A stretch of DNA of 64,000 nucleotides. Source: Imperialibacter sp040222385. GTDB lineage: Bacteria > Bacteroidota > Bacteroidia > Cytophagales > Cyclobacteriaceae. The first letter of the stretch is position 1; each line of letters starts with the position of its first letter. The stretch covers positions 124,001 through 188,000 of the forward strand of contig NZ_JAVKDF010000027.1 of assembly GCF_040222385.1 (NCBI RefSeq), read 5' to 3'. Below, one piece after another: positions 28,292 through 37,158 of the stretch. A program made the position numbers and the translations under genes. Under the pieces are notes generated by a model. The model was not told the origin of the DNA, searched no databases, and was given only the letters and a program-made list of their open reading frames with translations.

Positions 28292-30631
28292 CTCGAATAG
28301 CTCGTAAATTCTCCGATACTCGTCGACCCAGCTGGAAGCCTCCACAAAGCCGTGGTTTTCCACCGGATATAAAGCCATTTCCCAATCCTTTTTGCCTAAC
28401 TCAATCAACCTTTGCGACAGCCGAACAACATCCTGAAAGTGTACATTGGTGTCGACCATGCCATGTGCAATAAGCAATGGCTTTTTCAGGTTTTCTGCAT
28501 AATAAATCGGTGACGACTTGCGATAGGCAATGCTATCCAGCACAGGTGTGTTCAGGATATTAGACGTATAGCCGTGGTTATAGTGAGCCCAGTCGGTAAC
28601 TGACCGCAGGCCGGCACCAGCCGCAAAAACATCGGGCTCGGTAAATAATGCCATCAGCGTAATAAAGCCTCCATAGGAACCGCCATAAACGCCGATCTTG
28701 TCTTTGCTCACGCTGTGTTTCTCTACCAGAAACTTAGCCCCATCCACATTGTCGGACAAATCCCACCCCCCCATAAACCGGTAAATGGCAGTTCGCCAGT
28801 CACGGCCGTAGCCTGCACTGGCCCGGTAGTCAATGTCGAGCACTGTGTATCCATTGTCTACCAGAAAGTTGTGGAACATGTACTCACGGTAATAGCTGCT
28901 CCACCATTTGTGCGCATTCTGCAGGTAGCCAGCTCCGTGCACAAAAACAACAGCCGGGCCATTGGGGGTTGGGTTCTCTGGTTTATAAAGCCTCGTCGGC
29001 ACTTCAGTGCCATCCCTGGCGGTGAACGTAGTGAACTCGGGTGTTCTCCAGCTATATGCATCAAATTCGGGCGTAGTTGAAGAGGTAATTTTCTTCATCG
29101 CTGCCCCCGGCTTGTTCGGCATCAGGAACAACTCCCAGGGTTTGTTGGCTGTTGAAAACAACATGGCCAGGTTCTTCTCGTCCGGTGACAGTGTAACATC
29201 GTTGCTTCCCACCTGTGATGTAATTTTCACGGCCTTGCCTCCTTCCAACGGCAATTTGTAAAAGTGCCTTTGTCCGAAGTCTCCCTCATTGCTGCTGAAA
29301 TACCACGACTTCTTGTCTTTGGATAAGCTTACATCGTACACCTCATATTCTCCAGCCGTTAAAGCCTTTTTGCTTTTGCTATCTACATCCAGTACGTACA
29401 AATGTGAGAACCCAGTTTCTTCCGACTGAAACCAAATCCTTTTGTTGTCAGGCAACCAGCCAATGTCACCAGGAGAATACATTGACCAACCCACGCCGGG
29501 GCCGCCTACCCAGGCCTCATCCCTTTGCCTATCCAGTAATGTATTCGATCCGTCTTCAGGGTTCAACAGGGTGATCCACCGGTCTTTGTTGTCGACCGAC
29601 CGATACACCATCATTGCCTTCGACCCGTCGTCAGACCAGAAAGGGCCAAAGCTGAACACTTCTCTTTCGAAAGCCTTCATCGTATCAAGCTTTGGATAGT
29701 CGGCGTAAAAATCGGGCTTGTCTTTGATCCCCGGTAAATCATTGGTTTTCACCTGCATCACCTTTCCTGTGGCAGGCGTAAACATCCAAACTTCCCTTTT
29801 GGATAACTCGGAGCCCACTTTTGTTCTCGTATTGATTGGTTCCGTGTAGCCTGATTCAGCTACAAACTCAGGCACCATGGTATTGTGGGTATTGTCCGCC
29901 GATTTAGAAAGAACATAAGAAATGACTTTGCCATCAGGACTCATTAGAATACCCGACACACTTTTGCCCTCAAGGTAAATTTCCTTTGGTCTGCCTGGTT
30001 GATCTGCCTTTCGGATTTCTTTTTCCAGTTCATCTTCGTCATGGCGCTGCTTCACAATCTGCGAAAGCCCCAGCTGATCATTTTTTAGCCATTCATCTTG
30101 TTCCGATAGTTTTTTGGGCTTCTTTGCAGAGCCCTCTTTAAAGTTGGTAAGTTGGGTGATAACGCCCGTTGAAATGTCCCAGGAGAGCAGGTTGTTATCG
30201 AAGGTAAAATGGATGGTTTTTTCATCCGGGCCAAAATAAGCATCCGACTCCCTACCTGCTGTATTAGTCACCTGAGTAGTTGCTCCACTCTTCAGATCCA
30301 GAACAAATACGTCCCCACCTTTTTCGTACAGCTTTTTGGTCATTGCCTTATTGTACGTGCCTCGTCTGGACGGAAGAGCCCGTCTCTCCTTCGGAGTTAC
30401 CTTCACGGGGCCATTGGAGCCTACGACGTACTTATATAGTGAATCGCTCGGATTCTTGTCAGGATTCCAGTCGAAGTAGATCGTCTTACCGTCTTCTGAC
30501 CACCATGGGCTGGACGGCCAGTAGCCCGTGAAATCTTGCCCCTGCATAATCTGGGGAATGGAAAGGGAAGATTGTCCGGTGGCTGATGACGACAGAGCAA
30601 GCAAAAGGACAACAATGTAGATAGGTCTCAT
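28274..30631 (-). CDS. S9 family prolyl oligopeptidase (dipeptidyl-peptidase-like)
   Basis: The 785-aa exported serine peptidase starts at the ATG at 30631, which gives a clean signal peptide (MRPIYIVVLLLALSSSATGQ). A longer frame from 30736 has no signal character. Residues about 40-530 form a WD40/TolB-like beta-propeller with repeated DG and SPDxK motifs. The C-terminal alpha/beta hydrolase has the S9 triad: Ser652 in GGSYGG, Asp727 in GMVDTNV and His760 in ENHGF. Such enzymes cleave peptides after proline or similar residues and are usually periplasmic in Bacteroidota, helping to use peptides as nutrients. A TTTG-N17-AAGTTTTG element about 40 nt upstream is a possible promoter. Confidence 0.95.
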   Translation of the reverse strand: MRPIYIVVLLLALSSSATGQSSLSIPQIMQGQDFTGYWPSSPWWSEDGKTIYFDWNPDKNPSDSLYKYVVGSNGPVKVTPKERRALPSRRGTYNKAMTKKLYEKGGDVFVLDLKSGATTQVTNTAGRESDAYFGPDEKTIHFTFDNNLLSWDISTGVITQLTNFKEGSAKKPKKLSEQDEWLKNDQLGLSQIVKQRHDEDELEKEIRKADQPGRPKEIYLEGKSVSGILMSPDGKVISYVLSKSADNTHNTMVPEFVAESGYTEPINTRTKVGSELSKREVWMFTPATGKVMQVKTNDLPGIKDKPDFYADYPKLDTMKAFEREVFSFGPFWSDDGSKAMMVYRSVDNKDRWITLLNPEDGSNTLLDRQRDEAWVGGPGVGWSMYSPGDIGWLPDNKRIWFQSEETGFSHLYVLDVDSKSKKALTAGEYEVYDVSLSKDKKSWYFSSNEGDFGQRHFYKLPLEGGKAVKITSQVGSNDVTLSPDEKNLAMLFSTANKPWELFLMPNKPGAAMKKITSSTTPEFDAYSWRTPEFTTFTARDGTEVPTRLYKPENPTPNGPAVVFVHGAGYLQNAHKWWSSYYREYMFHNFLVDNGYTVLDIDYRASAGYGRDWRTAIYRFMGGWDLSDNVDGAKFLVEKHSVSKDKIGVYGGSYGGFITLMALFTEPDVFAAGAGLRSVTDWAHYNHGYTSNILNTPVLDSIAYRKSSPIYYAENLKKPLLIAHGMVDTNVHFQDVVRLSQRLIELGKKDWEMALYPVENHGFVEASSWVDEYRRIYELFEKNLKK

Positions 30632-30710
30632 GGGGTCAATATTATTTTGAACAATTTTCACCTTATTCAAAACTTTTGAAAGCAGCCTTACACAAAAGGC
30701 GCAGCCAGGG

Positions 30711-30750
30711 TAAAATAAAACAAAGTCGGCTGCCATGCAGTCGACTTTGT
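30711..30750 (-). terminator. Intrinsic terminator of the three-repeat lipoprotein gene
   Basis: ACAAAGTCG and CGACTTTGT form a perfect 9-bp stem with an inner CTG/CAG. On the minus strand it is followed by TTTTATTTTA. It separates the lipoprotein gene from the S9 peptidase gene read in the same direction. Confidence 0.85.
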
Positions 30751-30818
30751 GATCTTCAGAATAAATTTAATGTAAATGCTGAATCGGTTGGTTTGAGTTA
30801 ACCAACAATCCTCATGTG

Positions 30819-31781
30819 TTAGATGCCACCTACGAACGTTCCACTTCGTCCGTCAGAATCGGTCCATGAGCCAGCGATATCCCCACCTTCGATGGTGCCG
30901 GTGACAGTCACCACATCCCCGTCGCCCTGGTTGATGCCCAGATAAATGTCGCCATCCTCGTTGGCAAAGCCGTTAATTGCCGATGAATCATCGCTGCCAT
31001 TATAAACGCCCATCGCCTTGCCTCCCGCAATATTCAAAGTCCAGGTACCAATAACGACACCGCCGCCTTGTGCCGTTCCTTCATAGTCATTGTCAAAAGC
31101 GCCAGTGGCAATAGCACCAAGGGCTGTACCCGTTTCTTGTGTTGTATCGAACCAAATTACCGTGACGTTGCCATCCGCAATACTGCCCTGCGCAGTCAGC
31201 ACCGTTCCAGTGGCAAAGGCAGAGCCGATTGATAATTTTCCCTCGCTATCAACATATCCAGATATCAGGCCATTGCCGTCTCCTCCGCTGTAAGCACCTG
31301 TTGCCTTTCCCTTGCTGATTGTCAGCGACCAGGAAGCGGAATACATGTCGTCAGAAAAAGCAATCCCGTTGTAGCTGCCGTCAAAGCTTGTCACCTCCAT
31401 AGCGCCGGAAAGCTCCCCAAACTCCACATCGGAGTTTGCCCAGGTTCCCGATACTGCACCGTCCTCTTTAATAGTGATGACCGTCTCTGTGGTAGATCCG
31501 TCGTCGTAAGTGATGTTTACTTCAAGCTTGCCTCCTTCATAAACAGTGCCTGTGTAAGCTGTACTTCCGGTGATATAATCAAAAGATCCACTGGCCTGCC
31601 CCGTGTTGACCAGCATAGTCCAGGTGCCAATTTGAACCCCTTGCATCGAAAAAATCCCATTATAACTTCCATCAAACTCCAGGGACGCTGAAGGTTCCTC
31701 ATCTTTGTCGCCACAGCTGACGATAGAAACAATAATCGTCAGGGAAACTGCCAGTTGGACAGTGGTAATAAGTTTTCTCAT
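30819..31781 (-). CDS. Repeat lipoprotein, three beta-rich modules, function unknown
   Basis: This 320-aa protein starts with a lipoprotein signal (lipobox IVSC, cysteine near residue 23). The acidic tail GDKDEE right after the cysteine resembles the Bacteroidota lipoprotein export signal and suggests display on the outer surface. The rest is three copies of a beta-rich module of about 90 residues. Each begins FDGSYNG or FDNDYEG, has an IGTWT or ASWSL strand and ends in glycine/acid-rich turns such as GTWxxSD. The pattern resembles other lipocalin-like or jelly-roll secreted repeats but I recognise no named family. A GTG two codons upstream is a possible alternative start. It has its own terminator and is probably a single-gene unit. 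Confidence 0.85.
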   Translation of the reverse strand: MRKLITTVQLAVSLTIIVSIVSCGDKDEEPSASLEFDGSYNGIFSMQGVQIGTWTMLVNTGQASGSFDYITGSTAYTGTVYEGGKLEVNITYDDGSTTETVITIKEDGAVSGTWANSDVEFGELSGAMEVTSFDGSYNGIAFSDDMYSASWSLTISKGKATGAYSGGDGNGLISGYVDSEGKLSIGSAFATGTVLTAQGSIADGNVTVIWFDTTQETGTALGAIATGAFDNDYEGTAQGGGVVIGTWTLNIAGGKAMGVYNGSDDSSAINGFANEDGDIYLGINQGDGDVVTVTGTIEGGDIAGSWTDSDGRSGTFVGGI

Positions 31782-31894
31782 AATCACTCAGGTTAGAAAT
31801 AATATTGCCAAAACTCGCAGGTGATCACCGAAATCGTCAAAAAACTAGCGTTGCACTTTCGACTTCACTCAGCACCTAAGATACTCCTAAATTT

Positions 31895-31935
31895 TCAATA
31901 AAATAAAAAGGCCTGCTGCTAAGCAACGGCCCTTT
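31895..31935 (-). terminator. Terminator of the DUF4251 gene
   Basis: On the minus strand AAAGG(g)CC, a TGCT/AGCA inner stem and GGCCTTT form an imperfect hairpin followed by TTTTTATTTTATT. It lies 22 bp after the DUF4251 stop codon. Confidence 0.75.
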
Positions 31936-31956
31936 CTTCATGTGTTTTTGTAAGTG

Positions 31957-32520
31957 CTACATGGGGACACTCATTCCTTTGTATTTAAACGACTCGCCAT
32001 GGCGCTCCACATCTCCCGAAAAGGCAAGACTTCTTCCCCAGGGCCCATAAAATCGGGCCACGGCGTTTTCCTTGCCCCGAATAGATATAAATATGGTGCC
32101 GTTACCATAGCCAACTGAGCTTGTTTGAATGGTGACGAATAAGTTGTTGCCATTTTTACTCTCGTTGACCTTATAGTCTAGTATTCGACCAACAAACGTA
32201 ACGCCACCAATGCCGTTGTAGCCTATGCCGTAGGGAGAAGCAGTTTGCATAATAACTCGGTCTCCCTCAATGGAAACAAAATTATTGGCCGTGGCCATAT
32301 ACTGTCGGCTTTGTCTGTCAAGGAGGAAATCGGCGTCTATGAGGAACAACCGCTCATTCACTACCTCTTTGAGCTCAGTCATTTCCTGATCCCTCTCTAA
32401 TTGTTTAAGTTCTTTTCTATCAGCCTTGGAAAGTTTCTCATTGTCATCAGCCGTTTGGCTATAAGCCGGTACTACTAAGATCAACAATCCAAGCACCGCT
32501 AAATTCTTCAACTTCTTCAT
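31957..32520 (-). CDS. DUF4251 domain protein, exported
   Basis: The 187-aa protein has a signal peptide (MKKLKNLAVLGLLILVVPAYSQ), then a charged helical stretch with many Lys/Glu (residues 28-55). A DUF4251-like beta domain follows, with the typical IDADFLLD, NFVSIEGDRV, YNGIGGVTFVG and GxGTIFISI motifs. DUF4251 proteins are common in Bacteroidota; their role is unknown. The helical segment may be a short coiled coil that spaces the domain from the membrane. It is followed by a terminator and seems to be monocistronic. Confidence 0.85.
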   Translation of the reverse strand: MKKLKNLAVLGLLILVVPAYSQTADDNEKLSKADRKELKQLERDQEMTELKEVVNERLFLIDADFLLDRQSRQYMATANNFVSIEGDRVIMQTASPYGIGYNGIGGVTFVGRILDYKVNESKNGNNLFVTIQTSSVGYGNGTIFISIRGKENAVARFYGPWGRSLAFSGDVERHGESFKYKGMSVPM

Positions 32521-32938
32521 AGCTTCTAATTGTTTAGTACAACCTTATAACAATCAAAAGCGATGCCACTCGTACCTTTTTAGCAATTTTTAACATTTGT
32601 GGGAGGAATCACATCCACCTCCAGTTCTTTGCAGTTCGCCACAAAGGCGAACCACAAAGATTGATGGTGATCAAAAAACGAGGATCAGTCTCAGCGGAGG
32701 TAATAGCTAACAACAGAAGCATTACGCCCAGCTGACGGTTTAGACTCAAATGAGGTTAAAAAGCAAACCATCCCTACAACCAGTCCCAATAAAATCAAAA
32801 AATATCTTCGTTTTCTCATAACACCATCAATGACACAATTGGAAATAAAAGGTTGGTGCTGTCTCAAAAAAAATTTTAGGCGGAGCTAAGCTGCATACTT
32901 TCTCGAATGGAAACTCCATTTTTTCTACCTTTACCATT
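32521..32938. other. 418-bp intergenic region before polA
   Basis: It holds a possible 42-aa membrane peptide gene on the minus strand (32691-32819). Just before polA there is a short hairpin, AATGGA (32906-32911) with TCCATT (32915-32920) plus TTTT. TACCTTTA near 32927 is a one-mismatch -7 match but lies too close to the polA start. The remainder shows nothing I recognise. Confidence 0.5.
32691..32819 (-). CDS. Possible 42-aa single-span membrane peptide
   Basis: ATG at 32819 to TGA at 32691. The N-terminus MRKRRYFLILLGLVVGMVC is a positively charged start followed by a hydrophobic span, then a short polar tail of about 20 residues. This is the shape of small membrane proteins, or of an exported peptide. 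No promoter match was found, and there is no recognised family. The call rests on composition only. Confidence 0.4.
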   Translation of the reverse strand: MRKRRYFLILLGLVVGMVCFLTSFESKPSAGRNASVVSYYLR

Positions 32939-35728
32939 ATGAGCAAACCCGAGAAAAAACTTTTCCTGCTTGACGCAATGGCCCTTATCTACAGGGCTCA
33001 TTTTGCCTTTAGCAAAAACCCAAGAATAAACTCAAAAGGCATGAGCACAGGAGCAATTCTTGGCTTCACTAATTCACTGCTCGAAATCTTAACTAAAGAA
33101 AAGCCTACTCATATTGCCATCTGCTTCGATACTGCTGCCCCCACTTTCAGGCATGTGCAGTACGAGCCATACAAAGCTCACCGGGAAGCTCAGCCGGAAG
33201 ACATCTCTATAGCCATTCCATGGGTAAAGCGAATGGCCGAGGCCTATCGGATTCCTGTTTTGGAGCTGGATGGCTTCGAGGCCGACGATATTGTTGGAAC
33301 ATTTGCCAAAAAAGCCGGGCATATGGGATTTGAAGTCTTCATGATGACGCCCGACAAAGACTACGCCCAACTTGTGCAGGAACATGTTTACTTATACAAG
33401 CCCGCTTTCCTGGGTAATTCAGTGGAAATTCTGGGTATCCCTGAAGTGCTGGCCAAATTCGATATCGACAAGGTAGATCAGGTTCGTGACTTGCTCGGTT
33501 TACAGGGCGATTCTGTAGATAATATTCCCGGCATTCCGGGGGTGGGCGCCAAAACAGCCTCCAAGCTTTTGAAAGAGTTTGGCACAGTAGAAAACCTGAT
33601 TGCCAACTCAGATAAACTCAAAGGCAAGCTTCAGGAAAATGTGATTCAGTTTGCTCAACAGGGTTTAATGAGTAAAGAACTGGCCACTATTCACTGCGAG
33701 GTACCTATTGAATTCAACGAAGAGCAGCTCCGATACGATGGGCCAGATGAGGAAAAATTGAAAGGTGTTTTTAGTGAGTTGGAATTCCGAACCCTTGCCA
33801 AACGTATTTTTGGCGAGCCTAAAAAGCAGGAAACTGGATCGCAAATGGATCTTTTCGGTGCCCCGGCTCCGGTAATCAGCAACGAGAGTTTCGAAGAAGA
33901 GGCGCCTGCTGAAAAGAAAACTGCCTTCACGGAAGTGCACGACTACCACCTGATCGATACCCCGGAGCTAAGAAAAAGTCTCCTCAAATATCTGCTTCTG
34001 CAAAAAGAGGTTTGCTTCGACACAGAAACAACAAATATTGACTCATTTGAGGCCGAACTTGTGGGCATCTCCTTCGCCTATGTAGTCGGCGAAGCCTACT
34101 ATATCCCTGTGCCGGAAAAGTTTGACGATGCTAAAAAAATAGCTGAGGAGTTCAGGGAGGTATTTGAAAGCGAAACCATTACCAAGATTGGCCAGAACAT
34201 CAAATACGATATGACGGTGCTCAAGAAGTATGGCGTTGAAGTGGCGGGGCCATTGTTTGATACCATGCTGGCTCACTACCTGGTCGATCCCGACACCCGT
34301 CACAACATGGATGTGCTCGCCGAAAACTACCTGAACTACAGCCCTATTTCTATCGAAACCCTTATTGGGAAAAAAGGCGTGAAGCAGGGCACCATGAGGG
34401 ATGCAGACTTGGCGGCTATCACAGAATATGCGGCGGAAGACGCAGACATCACCTTGCAGTTAAAGGAAAAGCTTGAGCCTGAAGTAGAAAAATACGGCAT
34501 GAAAAAACTGCTGGACGAAGTAGAAGGCCCGCTGGTGAAAGTGCTGTCATACATGGAGTACGAAGGCGTCAAAATTGATACCGATGCTTTAAGCCAAATG
34601 TCGGGTGAGCTGGAGAAGGCCAGTAAAATAGTAGAAAAAGAAATCTATGAAATTGCTGGAGAAACATTCAACATTGCTTCTCCCAAGCAGCTGGGTGAGA
34701 TACTTTTTGACAAACTCAAGCTGATCGACAGTCCCAAAAAGACAAAGACCGGCCAATACGCTACTGGGGAAGATATCCTTTCAAAGCTGGCGAACGAACA
34801 CCCCATAGCCAACAAGATTCTGGAATTCCGGGAGTATCAAAAGCTGAAGTCGACCTATGTAGATGCCCTGCCTCTAATGATCAGCAAAATAGATGGGCGG
34901 GTACACACCGACTACCGCCAGGCCGTGGCGGCCACCGGCCGATTGAGCTCCAATAACCCGAACCTGCAGAATATCCCCATCAGAACTGAAAAGGGACGGG
35001 AAATAAGGAAAGCCTTTATTCCACGGGAAGAAGGCTACAAAATTTTCTCTGCGGATTATTCGCAAATCGAGCTGCGCATTATTGCCGCTTTTGCCAAAGA
35101 CGAAAGTATGATTGAGGCCTTTAAAAACGGCCGGGATATTCACTCAACCACAGCCGCCAAAATCTTCAAAAAGCCACTGGAAGAAGTGGACTCCGACATG
35201 AGGCGCATTGCCAAGTCGGCTAACTTTGGTATCATCTACGGAATTTCAGCGTTTGGCCTGGCCGAAAACCTGGGCATTTCACGTACCGAGTCAAAAGAAA
35301 TTATTGATGCATATTTCACTGAGTTTCCAGCAGTAAAACGCTACATGGATCATATTGTGAACGTGGCACGTGAACAGGAATACGTAACAACCATACTGGG
35401 GAGACGTCGCTACCTGAGAGACATCAACTCCCGAAACATCACCATCCGTGGGTTTGCTGAGCGAAACGCCATCAATGCACCTATCCAGGGGAGTGCCGCT
35501 GATATTATAAAAATCGCCATGATACGCATACATGACTGGCTTATCAAGGAAAAAATGAAGACTAAGATGATCATGCAAGTGCATGATGAATTGGTTTTTG
35601 ACGTGCATGAAAGTGAGCTGGATGTAGTCAAAGAAAAAGTGGTACATTTTATGGAAAATGCGATTTCCCTTGAAGTACCTTTGGAGGTCGGCACCGGTGT
35701 AGGCAACAACTGGCTGGAGGCACATTAA
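32939..35728 (+). CDS. polA: DNA polymerase I
   Basis: The 929-aa three-domain enzyme removes RNA primers and fills gaps in replication and repair. Residues 1-290 are the 5'-3' exonuclease (GFEADDIVGT, TPDKDYAQL, GIPGVGAKTA). Residues about 330-510 are the 3'-5' proofreading domain with Asp361 and Glu363 in DTETT and an intact YAAEDAD motif, so proofreading should be active. Residues 540-929 are the family A polymerase with DYSQIELRI (motif A), the RRIAKSANFGIIYG O-helix and VHDELVFD at about 881-888 (motif C). Length and motifs are normal for the Bacteroidota enzyme. It starts a plus-strand run with the PLP enzyme gene. Confidence 0.98.
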   Translation: MSKPEKKLFLLDAMALIYRAHFAFSKNPRINSKGMSTGAILGFTNSLLEILTKEKPTHIAICFDTAAPTFRHVQYEPYKAHREAQPEDISIAIPWVKRMAEAYRIPVLELDGFEADDIVGTFAKKAGHMGFEVFMMTPDKDYAQLVQEHVYLYKPAFLGNSVEILGIPEVLAKFDIDKVDQVRDLLGLQGDSVDNIPGIPGVGAKTASKLLKEFGTVENLIANSDKLKGKLQENVIQFAQQGLMSKELATIHCEVPIEFNEEQLRYDGPDEEKLKGVFSELEFRTLAKRIFGEPKKQETGSQMDLFGAPAPVISNESFEEEAPAEKKTAFTEVHDYHLIDTPELRKSLLKYLLLQKEVCFDTETTNIDSFEAELVGISFAYVVGEAYYIPVPEKFDDAKKIAEEFREVFESETITKIGQNIKYDMTVLKKYGVEVAGPLFDTMLAHYLVDPDTRHNMDVLAENYLNYSPISIETLIGKKGVKQGTMRDADLAAITEYAAEDADITLQLKEKLEPEVEKYGMKKLLDEVEGPLVKVLSYMEYEGVKIDTDALSQMSGELEKASKIVEKEIYEIAGETFNIASPKQLGEILFDKLKLIDSPKKTKTGQYATGEDILSKLANEHPIANKILEFREYQKLKSTYVDALPLMISKIDGRVHTDYRQAVAATGRLSSNNPNLQNIPIRTEKGREIRKAFIPREEGYKIFSADYSQIELRIIAAFAKDESMIEAFKNGRDIHSTTAAKIFKKPLEEVDSDMRRIAKSANFGIIYGISAFGLAENLGISRTESKEIIDAYFTEFPAVKRYMDHIVNVAREQEYVTTILGRRRYLRDINSRNITIRGFAERNAINAPIQGSAADIIKIAMIRIHDWLIKEKMKTKMIMQVHDELVFDVHESELDVVKEKVVHFMENAISLEVPLEVGTGVGNNWLEAH

Positions 35729-35818
35729 ACCCTTGCGAGGCCGTCCGTGACCGGTTAGTTGAACGCTGAATATGATTGCCTTTTACAAAGAACTAACAAC
35801 CTAGAAATACCATAAAAC

Positions 35819-36781
35819 ATGGAATTGACCATTCCCTCTATGAGCGATATCAAGCGGGCCCACACCCGAATCGCCCGTCACATTCTGCAAACTCCTGTAC
35901 TCACCTCGCATAGCATTGATGAAATGGTTGGCGCCAGTGTTTATTTTAAATGCGAAAACTTCCAGAAGGTCGGGGCTTTCAAAATGAGAGGGGCGGTAAA
36001 CGCCATCTTCTCGATCGTGCCTGAAAACCGGACAAAGGGGTTCGCCACACACTCATCGGGCAATCACGCACAGGCTGTTGCGCTCGCATCTAAAATGGCT
36101 GGTGTAAAGGCTTATATCGTTATGCCCAGTAATTCGGCCGAGGTGAAGAAAAACGCTGCAATCGGCTACGGTGCCGAAGTCATTTTTTGCGAACCCACAC
36201 TGAAGTCAAGAGAGGACACATTAAAGAAAGTAATAGCTGAAACGGGAGCGACATTCATCCCTCCTTACGACGACCCGGCTATCATCGCCGGCCAGGCTAC
36301 TGCTGCCAAAGAGCTGATGGAAGAGGTAGTGGATTTGAATGCGGTAATGGCCCCTGTAGGTGGTGGTGGGTTGCTAAGCGGCACCGCCCTCGCTTGCCAT
36401 TACCTCTCGCCTAAAACTGCGGTTATTGGGGCCGAACCTGAGTTAGCAAACGATGCTTATCAGTCGGTGAAGAAAGGCAAACTGATGCCTGCCAGGCCGC
36501 CCGTGACAATTGCCGATGGCCTGCGAACAAGCCTGAGCCAGCTTACCTTCGAGATCATCAGAAATCACGTTAAGGAAATCGTCACCGTTTCGGAAACTGA
36601 AATTGTCGACGCCATGCGCATCATCTGGGAGCGTATGAAAATCATCATTGAACCTTCTTGCGCCGTACCCTTTGCCGCTTTGTTGAAAAGAAAAGAGGAA
36701 TTCAAGGGGCAAAAAATAGGCATTATACTCACCGGTGGCAATGTTGATTTGGAAGATTTGCCGTTTGGAAAAACCTTTTAG
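35819..36781 (+). CDS. PLP-dependent serine racemase / threonine dehydratase-like enzyme
   Basis: The 320-aa fold-type II PLP enzyme has Lys55 in AFKMRGA as the Schiff-base lysine, the SSGNHAQAVA substrate loop, and the PVGGGGLLSG phosphate-binding glycine loop. Length and the lack of a C-terminal ACT regulatory domain match serine racemase and catabolic threonine/serine dehydratases rather than biosynthetic IlvA. Likely reactions are L-serine to D-serine or pyruvate, or L-threonine to 2-oxobutanoate; sequence alone does not decide. The stop codon directly abuts that of the convergent Rieske gene. Confidence 0.93.
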   Translation: MELTIPSMSDIKRAHTRIARHILQTPVLTSHSIDEMVGASVYFKCENFQKVGAFKMRGAVNAIFSIVPENRTKGFATHSSGNHAQAVALASKMAGVKAYIVMPSNSAEVKKNAAIGYGAEVIFCEPTLKSREDTLKKVIAETGATFIPPYDDPAIIAGQATAAKELMEEVVDLNAVMAPVGGGGLLSGTALACHYLSPKTAVIGAEPELANDAYQSVKKGKLMPARPPVTIADGLRTSLSQLTFEIIRNHVKEIVTVSETEIVDAMRIIWERMKIIIEPSCAVPFAALLKRKEEFKGQKIGIILTGGNVDLEDLPFGKTF

Positions 36782-37105
36782 CTAATCAACCCCGACATAC
36801 AATCCATCTTCTCTCCACTCCAATGGGCAGCAGCTCAGGTCTCCGCCCCGTTGCTCTGCCTCCTCACCAGTTTCCATGTTGAAGCGATAGCTGTGCAATG
36901 CACAAACTATTTCACCAAAGGGATTGACCCTCCCCTGGTGCAGCGGAAACCTCATATGTGGACAGGCGTCGTGAAAAGCAAAAACTCCTTTCGGTGTCAT
37001 CACAAGGCAAAGCGTTTTCCCACCAGCAGTCAGTTTTACCGGCTTATTGATCGTCAGACTGTTTTGCATCGCCTGCTTGCTGGAAAATACCTTATACCAT
37101 TGCAT
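36782..37105 (-). CDS. Rieske [2Fe-2S] ferredoxin-like protein
   Basis: The 107-aa protein has the two cluster-binding boxes Cys48-Pro-His50 and Cys68-x2-His71 with the usual 17-residue gap between them. It has no signal peptide or membrane anchor, so it is a soluble ferredoxin of the type that serves as an electron carrier or as the small component of an oxygenase or nitrite reductase-like system. Box 1 lacks the Arg-Cys form and reads CPHMRFPLHQG. It is divergent, with 53 bp between, from an aminotransferase-like gene, so the two may be co-regulated, but no oxygenase gene is nearby. Confidence 0.93.
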   Translation of the reverse strand: MQWYKVFSSKQAMQNSLTINKPVKLTAGGKTLCLVMTPKGVFAFHDACPHMRFPLHQGRVNPFGEIVCALHSYRFNMETGEEAEQRGGDLSCCPLEWREDGLYVGVD

Positions 37106-37158
37106 CTATTGTTACTATTACGGTTATTTTTACCCCGATAGCTAAAATTAGAACAACG

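Noticed and set aside
32906..32924. Short hairpin with T4 before polA as a terminator
   Set aside because: The arms are only 6 bp, the loop is 3 nt, and no gene on the plus strand ends upstream.
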